Assembly (NCBI GenBank): GCA_020002185.1
Contig: CM034544.1
Coordinates: 8,143,240 to 8,207,239 of the forward strand
From: Paraescarpia echinospica
Lineage: Eukaryota > Annelida > Polychaeta > Sabellida > Siboglinidae
Length of the DNA stretch: 64,000 nt
Direction: 5' to 3'
Positions 23,270 to 34,757 of the stretch are shown here, in pieces. The notes under the pieces were generated by a model. That model was not told the origin of the DNA. It saw only the letters and a list, made by a program, of their open reading frames with translations, and ran no database searches. The first letter of the stretch is position 1; each line of letters opens with the position of its first letter. The translations under genes were made by a program, and so were the position numbers.

Positions 23270-23625
23270 ATGACCTGTCTGAGGTGCGGTAGAAGGACTG
23301 AGCTCGCCGACGCTAACAAGGCTGCCAGAAACCCGCCTGCGCCCGTTTGCAGAACCGCCCGCTTCTCTCTGACGGGGACTTTTTTTGACGTCAGCTTACG
23401 CAGATGGTTCTTGTACTTTACCAGAACCTTTTCCTGCTTCACTGACAATTTCATGTTCCCTGATCCCTTTCAGAATGTTGTACGCGCAGTCGCACAGACT
23501 ACAGATGAAGTCGGAGTGTCCGTTGGGGAGTATGTCTTTTCTCAGCTTTATATTATTGTATCTACTCAAGATCTGCAGGCTCAGAATGTGCTTCTTGCCG
23601 CACTCTGTCGTCCTGATGCCACCAT
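23261..23625 (-). pseudogene. Small basic protein with hydrophobic C-terminus (element A)
   Basis: Counterpart of the intact 112-residue protein at 55478. The ATG at 23625 lies 34 bp after a TATAAAAC that overlaps the ATPase stop. Shared pieces: GHSDFICSLCDCAYNILKG and VLVKYKNHLRKL, and the C-terminal GGFLAALLA run. The frame changes once near 23450. Basic, with a membrane-active-looking end; a virion core or membrane-lytic role is possible. Confidence 0.55.
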
Positions 23626-23654
23626 GTGTCGTCCGCTGCGACGCGTACCCCGTT

Positions 23655-24248
23655 TTATACTCTCGGCACATAGACGTACAGAACGCGACGTCGGGACAAA
23701 TAGCCGTACGCAAGCAACCTATTTCCGGCGTCTCCTCTTTCAGGTCCACCAGGAGATAACCGTTGGCTTCTGACGTGGCGTCTTTGAAGGCTTCCATCAT
23801 GTATTTGATTCTACCCGGATACATCTGTTTCTCCAGGTGACCCACTTGGCCCGCATCTCGGAGGCTCTTGAACAGCACCATGTATTGCGCAATTAGGCTG
23901 ATGGTTCGGTTTTCTTTCCCTTTCTGAAAGAGATTCTGCAGAACCTGCACGACGGACGTGTTGCAGTTGTGACTTTTTAGTGAACAAAGTCGTAACCCGA
24001 TTGTCCTTTTCCTCCATGAGGTCATCGAGTACGAGGAGCGTCCACGTTTTCGCGTCTAAGATCTTCGGATCCGGCAAACCGTCTACGAACTCTACGTCAG
24101 TCGTCGTAGGCGTAGGCTGTTTGCCACTGGCCGTAACACTAAAGGATTTTCTCCGGTGGCGGTTCGATCATAGACGAGGCGAAATGCAGAAGACGACTGA
24201 CGAAACGGCTACTATACACGTAAAGGGATGCTTCAACGACGTGTCCAT
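23655..24248 (-). pseudogene. Packaging ATPase of element A, P-loop deleted
   Basis: Homologue of the intact ATPase at 54810. The start ATG is at 24248 and HPFTCIVA follows as in element B, but the Walker A block is missing: about 26 bp are lost right after the Ala codon and the frame shifts. Walker B survives (TLLVLDDLMEE), as do NTSVVQVLQNLFQKGKENRT and QMYPGRIKYMMEAF. The end reads in a third frame to a TAA at 23655-23657. A32/FtsK-HerA ATPases pump the genome into the capsid; this copy cannot bind ATP. Confidence 0.85.
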
Positions 24249-24285
24249 ATCGACGACTGGCGCCCGAGACACGGGTGACGCGTTT

Positions 24286-24710
24286 TTATTCGTTTCTTCT
24301 ATGTAAGGAACACACCTCCATCAAGTACTTCCCGAAAATTTTTTCCCCTCTCTACCTCCGTAGCCGCAACCCCAACAACCGTATTTCGACGGCACCCACT
24401 CCACCAGTTCGACGTTCCCGATAGCCGTCTCTCATTTTTTTCGACCCTCCGAACTCGGCCATCAACAGAGCCTTCATACAGTCGACCCTAATGGAGTCCA
24501 ATTCGTCCTCCGTTCTCTTTTTCTTGATGAGGTAGCTTCATCGCCTCGCTATCCAGGCCGACCACGTCTCTTTGATATACTCCGCGCATTCTTCTTCTTC
24601 ATTAAGCATTGCCTTTCTAAACTGATAGGCATGTTCGATCGACCTGAACACCCGGCCGTACGTCTCGACTCGACACGGGTGGAAATTTGACAGAAAGGAG
24701 ACCGCTCCAT
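24286..24710 (-). pseudogene. NADAR (YbiA-like) enzyme of element A, broken
   Basis: In the frame starting near 24690 it reads LSNFHPCRVETYGRVFRSIE, then HAYQFRKAMLNEEEECAEYI, the hallmark start of a NADAR domain and homologous to the intact gene at 53795 (SNLYPCRV, FGRVFNSVEHAYQYRKA). A TGA after WIARR and frame changes follow; the C-terminal part (MKALLMAEFGGSKK, then a GCWGCGYGGREGK segment) matches too. The ATG at 24710 (MERSPF) is one base out of frame with the domain. It stops at 24286-24288, 37 bp before the ATPase ATG. Family role: cleaves N-glycosidic or ADP-ribose linkages. First gene at the right end of element A. Confidence 0.75.
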
Positions 24711-24900
24711 CTCAACATTACGTTCTTTATGCCACTAGTTGACCAACTTGTATATACGTTTCTCCATCGGGGGCTTCGCTTCTTTGTGCGACGATACCAC
24801 TAGCTACGCTATATTTACCACCACCCACTGAACTAAAGTGTCTGAATACTTCCCTGGACGTACACCTTCTTGCAATAGAGGCGCCACTACATTGTTTGCT

Positions 24901-25072
24901 TACGTTATTACTGCATTACACATAACCACAAGAGGTCACACTATAGTTACAATACAGGTCATTAAACATATTGTTTTACTAGTAGGAATCCTCAGGAATG
25001 ACTGATCCTAAACCCTTTAATGTCCTTTGATATTTTATTCCGTACGGATACTAAAAACTACACATATACTAC
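24901..25072 (-). repeat. Right arm of inverted repeat bounding element A
   Basis: Reverse complement of 13192-13359 (shared TGGTTATGTGTAAT, AACTATAGTG, GAGGATTCCTACTAGTA and TATCAAAG segments). It begins about 190 bp beyond the NADAR start. Confidence 0.6.
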
Positions 25073-25239
25073 TTACCTTCCATTCAACATGGTAGGCAAG
25101 TTGCAGATCTTATGTTTTACACAAGTGTGTGCACTCCCAACTAGACTCGTATCTGGTAGGGGATATCCAATTTCAGTGTCCTTCACGACCTCTACGAAAC
25201 TACATCCCTTTTAGAGTTTCCAATAGCAGAATCAACATT

Positions 25240-25548
25240 AGAAAACACTGTGTTGAATATATGTATGACTACGTTCAACACATTGTATTTAAGTGATCCA
25301 ACTTGTGATATATATTCAGTAGCTGAACCATTTAGATCCTCAATTCAGAAACATTTCTATGTATAACAGATGTTTGCCTGGTATATTTGGTGTTGATATT
25401 GAGTGTTTTTTATGTCCTTATTCTTCTTATTGTTTTTATTATTCTATTATTGTTTTATTATTTATATGGATTGTTTAAGTTATCAGTCCTGTTACTGGGT
25501 CCACTGGACCGGTTGGAATCTGAATAAATACAATACAATACAAAATAT
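25240..25548 (+). mobile_element. LINE 3' end with (ATACA)n tail
   Basis: T-rich untranslated sequence ending in AATAAATACAATACAATACA, the short-tandem tail typical of some Jockey/I-group LINEs. No coding part is left. Confidence 0.45.
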
Positions 25549-27617
25549 AAAAGAGTGAAATTAAGTGCATAGTCGATAAATTTGTACCCTTCAAAAAACA
25601 AGGAAAACGGTCCAAAAAGAAACTCTTATCGAAAGAAGCCATTAGAAAAATTAAGTATAAACAAATGGTGAGGAAGTCATATAGATGTACTGGAAATTAT
25701 GAAGACTACAACAGTTATAAAAAAGCACTTAACCAAGCTAGAGCTGAAATTAGAAATTCAAAGAGAAGCTATGAACAACAATTAGCTAATAATATAAAAC
25801 ATGACAGAAAGAATTTTTATGCTTATGTTCGAAGCAAACAGAAAGTTCAAGATAAGGTCGGTCCTCTTGAAGATAGTGCCGGAAATATAATATCAGAGGG
25901 ATTCCTAATGGCAGAAGACCTGAATGAGTACTTTAGTTCAGTGTTTACCAGGGAAGATATTAGTTCACTGCCAGTACCAGAGGCTAAGGTCAAGGGGGCA
26001 GGTTCAGACTATTTAGGACAATTAATTGTAACCCCGGAAATGGTAGCTAAGAAAATAAGGGCTATGAAGGATAATAAATCACCTGGAGTGGATGGTATTC
26101 CACCCAAACTACTATTGGAAATTGTAGAACAAATTAGCATACCGCTTGCAACAGTTTTCAACTTGTCATTAGAAGAGGGAGTGGTTCCTTTAGAATGGAA
26201 AGAAGCAAATATTATACCGTTATTCAAAAAAGGTTCGAGAAACAAGTCAGAGAACTATAGACCAGTGAGTTTAACATCAGTGATTTGTAAATTATTAGAA
26301 AGACTAATTTCAGATCACATGGTGGATTTTCTTGTTAAACAAAACTTGATCAACCCATCTCAACACGGTTTTTTTAAAGCGAGGTCATGCATAACAAATA
26401 TGTTATGTTTTTGGAAGACATCACTAAGTGGGTAGATGAGGGATCACCAGTAGATATCGTCTACTTAGATTTTCAAAAAGCTTTCGACAAAGCACCACAT
26501 CAAAGACTACTGCTTAAACTAAAGGCCCATGGCATAGGAAAGGGTATAATAAACTGGATAGAACAATGGCTGATTGACAGAAGACAACGTGTAGTAGTTG
26601 AAGGGGAGGCTTCAAACTGGAAATTGGTATTGAGTGGGGTACCACAGCGATCAGTATTAGGACCTATATTATTCTTAATATATATCAACGATTTGGATGA
26701 TGAAATAACAAGCAAGGTGTTGAAATTTGCGGATGATACAAAAGTGTTTAAAAGGATTAAAAGTGATGGAGATAGACAGCATTTACAAGATGATCTTGAC
26801 AGGTTGATCAAATGGTCTGAAAAGTGGCAAATGCTGTTCAATTTTGGGAAATGTAAATGCCTCCACACAGGACATAGGAACGAAGAGGTTGAATATACAA
26901 TGGGGGGTACTGTATTAAGTACTACTGTAAAAGAAAAGGACCTAGGGTTAACCATTAGTGCTGATATGAAGGTTTCAGAGCATTGCGGAATTGGAGCTTC
27001 AAAGGGAAATCAAATCCTTGGATTAATTAGGCGAAACATAACGTATAAGGAAATATACCTAATAATACCGCTGTACAAAACAATAGTTAGGCCTTATTTA
27101 GAATATTGTATTCAAGCGTGGTGGCCATATCGCAGGAAGGACATATATGTGCTAGAAAGAGTGCAGAGGAGTTTTATACCAAAACTGAGGGATATTAGTT
27201 ACGAAATACGCCTAAGAAATGCGGTTTAACAACACCAGAGACCAGGAGATTGAGAGGAGATCAAATAGAAGTGTTTAAAATATTGAAGGGTTATGAAAAT
27301 ATTGATAGAAATATTTTTTTCTCACTTAAGAAAGGTAGAAGGACTAGAGGACATGAACTTACATTAGCAAAGCAGCAGAGTAGATTGGATATAAGAAAGT
27401 TTTCATTTTCACAAAATATTGAAAATGAATGGAACAGATTACATGCTGATTGTGTGGGTGCTAGTAGCGTGAATATGTTTAAAAATAAAATCGACACATA
27501 CCTCAGACGGGCGGGAAACACATAGATAAAAGGGTCGGATCTCGATAAGCCAAAGGGCTTGCTTGTTCACCTGCCACCTAGAGTTAACTGTGGCAATCTT
27601 GTTAAATCTTGTTAAAT
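25549..27617 (+). mobile_element. CR1-type LINE, ORF2 nearly complete from linker to 3' tail
   Basis: 5'-truncated CR1-like element. The pre-RT region starts at 25549 and the RT at about 26030. RT motifs: MKDNKSPGVDGIP, WKEANIIPLFKKGSRNKSEN, INPSQHGFFKARSC, VYLDFQKAFDKAPHQ (first Asp), LSGVPQRSVLGPILFLIYIN (Arg where Gly is usual), LKFADDTKVF (catalytic FADD), then thumb and C-terminal parts to 27525 (SFSQNIENEWNRL). The end is a short tandem of CTTGTTAAAT at about 27597-27617, a CR1-style terminal repeat. One frameshift near 26400 (one frame ends at 26435, the other opens at 26387) and a TAA at 27229 break it. Confidence 0.85.
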
Positions 27618-28736
27618 ATGGGTCATCTTTTTAAACCCGGGGAGTGCCTACTCGGCGGATGCAGCTAAAATTTAGGCCAGTTAAAGTAAAAGATTCCCTA
27701 ACGTATAGTAGGAGAGACTTAAAAGCCGCCTCTGTGGCAAAATGCCCTCCCACCTACATGTAGATCTAGCTAAAAGATTGGAAAATAACAATTTCGAGAT
27801 AGCCAGATGGAGCTGTGTATCGTCACAATGTGGGCGCAGCAGAAACAAAACACGCGGTAAGCTGTTCACAGTACCAGTTTACCAGCAATATTACACAAAA
27901 AACATCCGTACAAACGTGGGCCTATACATACAATAGCCACGGGAAACTGAGATATATCAAGCGAATGTAATGAGACTAAAGTTATAGTAGTGGTATAAAT
28001 GTGTGCGAATTATAAGAACAACAGAAAAAGTAAAGAAGTTATATAATTCCAAAAATCCACTTCAGCGCGTTTTGCCATGTATGTGGGCTTCATACCCCAC
28101 GGTAAGACTTCCCCTAAAATGACAACTTCCTCAAAAACTGGAATCGTTAAAAACATCTACACAAGGACCGCACCTAAGAAACCGACGTAAATTACCCATA
28201 ACACGCAGACGATATATACCTAAAAGAATCTTCTTTGCATTCGATATCCTGAAACAGGGCGTTACGCCCCGACTTTCCATCTTTCCGTAGCCGTAGTGTT
28301 TATGTAAACGTGTAAGGGCCGCAAGTGTTAATTCCTACAGCGTGTTGTGATTCGTAAGATTTTAGCGATGTGCATCAATACATATACTATGTATATAGAC
28401 GTTGTCGTATTTTTGCTTTAAATAAAACAAACGTTTCTGACTGTTATAATTGCAGTGTTGTTCGGCGTCTCCCAGAATGCATTTCTTACGTCGCCATTTA
28501 AACATTATATCAGCTATGATATGTGTTAAAGCTGCTTCGTTGGCTCGTTTAACCATCGCGAATCCAGTTCTTTTATGTCCAAATGTACAATTTAATAGTA
28601 ACGTGTACGGTCTGTTTACTTTAAAATGCGTACCTTTTAATCATCTATAAAGAACTTATTTCAGTGGTTACACGAACGTTTAAATCAAAAAGTATGATGT
28701 TACAACGAAGCTGAATTAGCTGCTCTACAGGGATGA
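27618..28736. other. No supported gene
   Basis: Mixed-composition non-coding sequence. Frames of up to 66 residues show no domain, and no splice-supported exon was found. Confidence 0.4.
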
Positions 28737-29432
28737 GTGTCGGGTACAGTATTGACAAACCACTCGCTGTGTTTTGTCTTTCTACACTTTTTATGCATAG
28801 CTCCCTCTCTCCACCTTTCATCCTCCCCTGGTATGCTCATGTCCCTACTCACGCAGTCCTCCAATCTCCGATGTAGTCTTCCCCTATTCCTGTGTACTAC
28901 GCGTTATTCCGCCTCTGCTCTCTTTGTTTTTTGTTTACGGCATCCATCATGGCCAAATGGCCTGCCCATCTCTTCAGGCGTCTCACTGATCTCATGTTCG
29001 GCTGTTGTAATCCTCACATTAAATTTATTAAAACCACCTTTCGTAGGCCGAAAAGACACCATGTATCGAGATGAGAGCCGGTACTGATTCTTGAATATCT
29101 ATGCTGATCTCCTGAAGAGACACCCAGGGCGCGGCCGCGGGGATCACCCCAGAGTGACACGTCTGCGCAGATTTTCTATCGCGTCGGTAAATATAGCGGT
29201 AGTCGCAGGAGCGGTTCCAGAGAGGGTAGTCTAGGTGGCCCAAACACCTCAAATTGCACCCATTAATGCTCGCCAAAAAACATTCACTGGTGGCCGAACC
29301 AAACTCATATTGGGTGGTCTGAGCTGGAGCTTCATCACGACTCCGATATCCCACTGTAGGATCAGGACATAGGAATTTTTCGCCGCCGCGCCGCCGTAAC
29401 TTCAACTTCTCCAATGTATCGGATCTACCCAT
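28737..29432. other. Two unexplained ORFs, converging
   Basis: A 116-residue plus-strand frame (28737-29087, Leu/Ser-rich, hydrophobic) and a 134-residue minus-strand frame (29028-29432, with YRSRDEAPAQTTQYEFGSAT) overlap by 60 bp. Local GC is higher than in the neighbours. I recognise neither; decayed transposon sequence is likely. Confidence 0.2.
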
Positions 29433-30637
<1,205 letters not shown>

Positions 30638-30751
30638 CTACATATATTGAATTATATATTAGCTGATTAACGTATAAAATTAGCAATCTGGCATCAGCAA
30701 GTGGGTATAATGTTTGCAGAATATACATGCATATACAAATAAATAACACAG

Positions 30752-31240
30752 ATATATGGTCCATCAGATGCTTTCAATGGTCCTATCACAGTGGTTTTCA
30801 CATGGACCACGGTTAGACCTGCAAGCAGCATTCAATGGTCCTAGTGCTGCACACAGTTCACAGATGGTCCTCTATGTTGCCTGTCTTGTCATGTGTCATT
30901 TAACCACAATAATCCTGTCACATACGTTTTGCACGTGGACCATCGGCGTATTAGTCCTATCACATTGGTTTTGCACCTGGACCTGACCAATCAGCAGCAT
31001 GCTGTGATACTATAGTACTTGTCTCATGGTCAAATACAGAGATTGCAATGGTCCTGTCACAATATTGTTGTATATGGACCATGGATGGTCCAATCAATTG
31101 CTTCCAAATGGTCCTGTTGCACATGGACCTTAGTAATGGTTCACTGTTAACAGCGGTCCTGTCCTCACGCACCACTTTCACATGGTGTAGTGGTGCTGGT
31201 ACTAGTGCATGGCACCAGTGCCGCATGTCACTGGCTATGT
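30752..31240. repeat. Degenerate minisatellite with GGTCC/GGACC phrases
   Basis: Roughly ten diverged units of the type 'ATGGTCCTGTCACA', then 'TTGCACATGGACC'. Each unit contains both GGTCC and its reverse complement GGACC, so units can fold on themselves. The spacing varies between about 40 and 60 bp. Confidence 0.6.
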
Positions 31241-31261
31241 ACCATTGATGACACGTCGAAC

Positions 31262-31958
31262 GTGACATGTGCTTGAGTAGAAAAGTTTACTTCTCGTGAG
31301 TAAAGAAGTACATTCTTAGGAGTACTTTTACTTATAATGAAGTACAAATGTGTGTACTTTTCATAAATGTAACGAAGTATCCATAATTTATGCATTAAAA
31401 TTTGGAGCTCCGAAAATATTAGTGACGAACCATAATGCCTGAAGCCCGGAACTGGTTTCCGCCAGCATATATCTATCAATAGATATCGGCCGGACCAACA
31501 ACTGGTAGTCTTTTCTGATTGGCGTGAACATTGCCAAGATTACATGATGTCATTCGCGTTCAAAGATTTATCATGGAAGGATCAGCCGAAAACGATAATT
31601 TGCAGCATACATGGCCTTCCTTATCCAGTATGTTTGAGATTAAGTCAGTAGGCGATGTAGAATTTGAGAACAAGCTGATGCTCAAGCTCAAGTTTGAGGA
31701 GCCGGCCTGTCACTGTATCCTGCTGAGGATCCTGTCCTGTTCAATAAAGGGTATGTTGTGCACACTATTGAATTTACTTGTTTGTTTACAGTGGGTGACC
31801 ATGTCAACAGTTTTTTTTAGAAAAGTACTTTTGTATTTACTTCAAGTACATTTGTTTACTTTTTACATGTACTTCAAGTACATTTTTCACAAAGAACTTT
31901 TACTTTTACTTGAGTAGCTTTTTCCAGGGTTACTTTTACTTTTACTCAAGTACAACGT
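31262..31958 (+). mobile_element. Non-autonomous hAT-like element
   Basis: Both ends carry repeated 'ACTTTTACTT(G)AGTA' phrases in opposite orientation (left starts GTGCTTGAGTAGAAAAGT; the right end reversed is GTACTTGAGTAAAAGT), as at hAT transposon ends. Between them an open stretch (31531-31750) encodes MEGSAENDNLQHTWPSLSSM, like the segment just before the BED-type zinc finger of hAT transposases. The transposase body is missing. No clean 8-bp target duplication was seen. Confidence 0.5.
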
Positions 31959-31990
31959 AAATGAACATATTACAGCTCTGCGCGCGTGCT

Positions 31991-32108
<118 letters not shown>

Positions 32109-32304
32109 TCTGAAACATACACACACTAATGTTGTGATCACAACCATCTATGGGCATTCACTAAACCACTGGATAATTCTTGTTGAAATACGTTGTCTCA
32201 ATTTGCATAGTTAACAATTGTTGTGAACATATACACTAAGAGTGAGCCGTTGGGTTTGGGTGACATCTCAATGTTCAAGTCTGAAACAGAAAGTTACAAA
32301 ATAA

Positions 32305-32452
32305 ATTATGTGTAATTAAATCATTACATTCACAGTCACCACCATAGAGGATTATTGTACCTGCGAAGTAAATATGTAATTATGTGTAATTAAATCATTA
32401 CATTCACAGTCACCACCGTAGAGGATTATTGTACCTGCGAAGTAAATATGCA
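32305..32452. repeat. 74-bp tandem duplication
   Basis: Two head-to-tail copies (32305-32378 and 32379-32452) that differ at about one position in the CACCAC(C)(A/G)TAGAGG segment: a recent slippage or replication event. Confidence 0.9.
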
Positions 32453-34312
32453 TGATACACACCCTCTCAAACATAATTCTGCTATGTTTTAGAATATTGG
32501 ATTAGCAACTAGCACACTGGTATATTAAATGTGTACATAACAATTGAAATACTTTGGACGTCATAAACATATAAATAAAGATACAACTAAAGGAAATCAA
32601 CCAACTGAAATTAATAGTTTTGCAAGAAATACACATTAGTTTAAAGACAAACTTCACACCACAACAAAACTTAGATTTGTTTCATACTAACCATTAACTA
32701 AGTCTAAGTGATTCCACTTCTACAACTAAAGAATATACCAGTGAGCGATCACTACATAATTAAAAATCAGCTAAAACTGTCAACAATTTGACATAGACAG
32801 GATGTGGTATCACATACACATAAATTGTATGACAGCTTTTAGAACTTGGGTGATTTATTTCACTCAGGAGATGGAAAAGTGACAATATATGTATCGATAT
32901 GCGTGAGACAGCCCTGTTACGCATGGGACGCGTCAACATAAACATGATAAATAGTTGTTTCAGGACTGGTCCATTTTTTATCTACCCTCAGATGTGACAT
33001 GTCAGTATCTTTCCTTGTAGACATTACAGACATATAAATTATTTATTTCCAAACATGATGGTTTCCGTTAATAAATCACCATATAGTCACTACACAATAA
33101 AAAATTATAATAACAATATTGAACAGAGTACTTGACAAAATCATAATAGTACTTTTGAAAACCTACATTAATGGCGCCAAAAATGAATTTGAACTCGCGA
33201 GGTCAGTGACTGCAAGTGTCCATATTAAAAAAAATTATATCTAAAAAAATACTTGCCCGATTTTGAAACAATTGTCACATTTCAGTTCCTAGTGGCATTA
33301 GTCAAATGATAAAAATTTCAAACAACATAGATTAACAATTTTATGTGATATTTAACAAACCTTACAAATGGCGCCAAAACGAGACTTGAACACGCGACCG
33401 GAATGATTGGCTATTGCCATGATTGTAACAACTACTTACAATTTAGATGACTCATATACAATTAATTTATAGGCTATACAAACTTGGCCGTATATTTTAA
33501 TCAATAATTACAGCTACAAATGACTTGTTTTAAGTTTTCTAAGCGTCAACATTATAGCCCACGGACAGCGGCAGCATAGCGTAGCCGTAGCAGTAGGCAT
33601 CGCCGGTCGACTTATCGACTGAAATTTATACTCTAGCAACAGTACTATTAATAAAACAAAACAAACTCACTAACGCTACCGAACATTCTATCGCAGTCAC
33701 CAACAACGTAGTGTCAAGTAGTTTCTTTTTTGTTCTATAGAATTTTATTTTGCACATCAATAGAAGAACTGATCGAACACAACACTGCTTGCGACATCGC
33801 GTGGCGTGGACGTGGCGTTGTTTACAAGCGGAAGTGCTGCACTGCACGCGCGGTGCTTCATGAATATTAATGAGGCCCGCAAAGCCGCTAATCTAGCTCC
33901 CACCGATGCATTTCGTATCTATGTAGAGGGAACTGAGATCAAATACAAGGACTGTGTGCGTATGTGCTTGTGCGTGTGAGTGTACGTGTGTATGTTAAAC
34001 AGGCTTCAGTCATTAGCACTTTAAATTCAATAGATATACCGACGTATGGCAATATTACTCAAAGTAGTAAAAAAATAACAAAGAAAAGACGTTGTAAATG
34101 AAATAACTGTAATGATATTCGCCATGTGGCATCGCCGCTCTATATATTACACCAATTGTCTGCATGAGGTGCTGATGCCATTGATCTTAATTTGTATTTT
34201 GATGTTTGCCGGTTGTCACATGACCGGATGTCACGTAAATTCCACTTATCATCCACTGGCACACGCCGTACGTTGTACCTACCTACTACTGTGGTGCTTT
34301 GCGTTCTTAAAG
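32453..34312. other. No gene seen; two ATGGCGCCAAAA-type repeats
   Basis: AT-rich. Two similar segments at about 33172-33220 and 33369-33415 read 'ATGGCGCCAAAA', then 'GA(A/C)TTGAAC(T/A)CGCGA'. Reversed, the second half resembles a tRNA-type B box, so they may be SINE pieces. The stretch 33540-33640 is GC-rich. No exon supported. Confidence 0.35.
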
Positions 34313-34432
34313 GGTATATACGAGCGGTTGTGGTGGACGAAACGCATGACTACATGTATTGGTCGGACAGCCAATCAGGAACCATCAAATGGGCCCAGAT
34401 TAGTGGGTCAAGAACGACAACCATACATTCAG
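34313..34432 (+). CDS. LDL-receptor class B (YWTD) propeller exon 3
   Basis: A 120-nt phase 1-1 exon with acceptor CGTTCTTAAAG ending at 34312 and donor TCAG/GTGAGT at 34433. It reads YIRAVVVDETHDYMYWSDSQ and SGTIKWAQISGSRTTTIHS: the Y-W-S-D tetrad and D-x-x-x-x-x-M/L-Y-W pattern of an LDLR class B repeat. Nothing else of its gene is visible within several kb. It may belong to a second, tandemly related gene rather than the one at the window start, which has a stop at 12,076. Confidence 0.7.
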
Positions 34433-34757
34433 GTGAGTCATTCATCGCCTACCCTGCAATGCAGGTATAGACTCCTTTCGGCCCCCAGCAACAATAAATC
34501 AGGGAGAAGACTTGAACCCCAGACGCGCTGTATATGGGGAACTCCGGTGTGGTAATATATTCTGACCTTTAATATTCCAAACCCAAATGAGGGTAAATAG
34601 TCCGTAACGGTGCGAATCGACACCCCTATTAATAATGTTGGCAATATCATCGACTTGTTTTGATAAACAATTATACTATGACTAAGAACAGAACGTGACT
34701 AAATAGTTGGCACGATAGTTTGCTTTTGCACGCTTGTCATTCTGTTGCTCTTTCATC
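34433..34757. other. Intron, no coding signal
   Basis: Sequence after the YWTD exon donor up to the 3' end of gypsy element B. Confidence 0.4.

Larger units (their letters stand above)
13360..24900. mobile_element. Polinton/Maverick (adintovirus-like) element A, degenerate
   Basis: About 11.5 kb that encodes the Polinton set: protein-primed DNA polymerase B (plus strand), and on the minus strand adenain-like protease, double jelly-roll major capsid, basic minor virion protein, penton, membrane protein remnant, retroviral-type integrase, two small conserved proteins, A32/FtsK-type packaging ATPase and a NADAR enzyme. GC content is clearly above that of the flanks. Every long gene has frameshifts, stops or deletions, so the copy is dead. 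Polintons are virus-like self-synthesising transposons; both capsid genes mean ancestors could form virions. Confidence 0.88.

Noticed and set aside
13360..24900. An integrated adenovirus or nudivirus instead of a Polinton
   Set aside because: Integrase together with protein-primed polymerase B, A32-type ATPase and this capsid pair is the Polinton/adintovirus set; no adenovirus-specific terminal protein or nudivirus core gene was seen.
28737..29087. A secreted protein gene with a Leu-rich start
   Set aside because: No splice sites, no promoter and no recognisable domain; hydrophobic low-complexity frame only.
33160..33420. tRNA genes or a full SINE
   Set aside because: Only a B-box-like stretch is visible; no A box at the right distance and no cloverleaf could be drawn.
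34112..34312. Signal-peptide exon just upstream of the YWTD exon
   Set aside because: The frame with MPLILICILMFAG has no usable donor at an acceptable distance from the acceptor at 34312.
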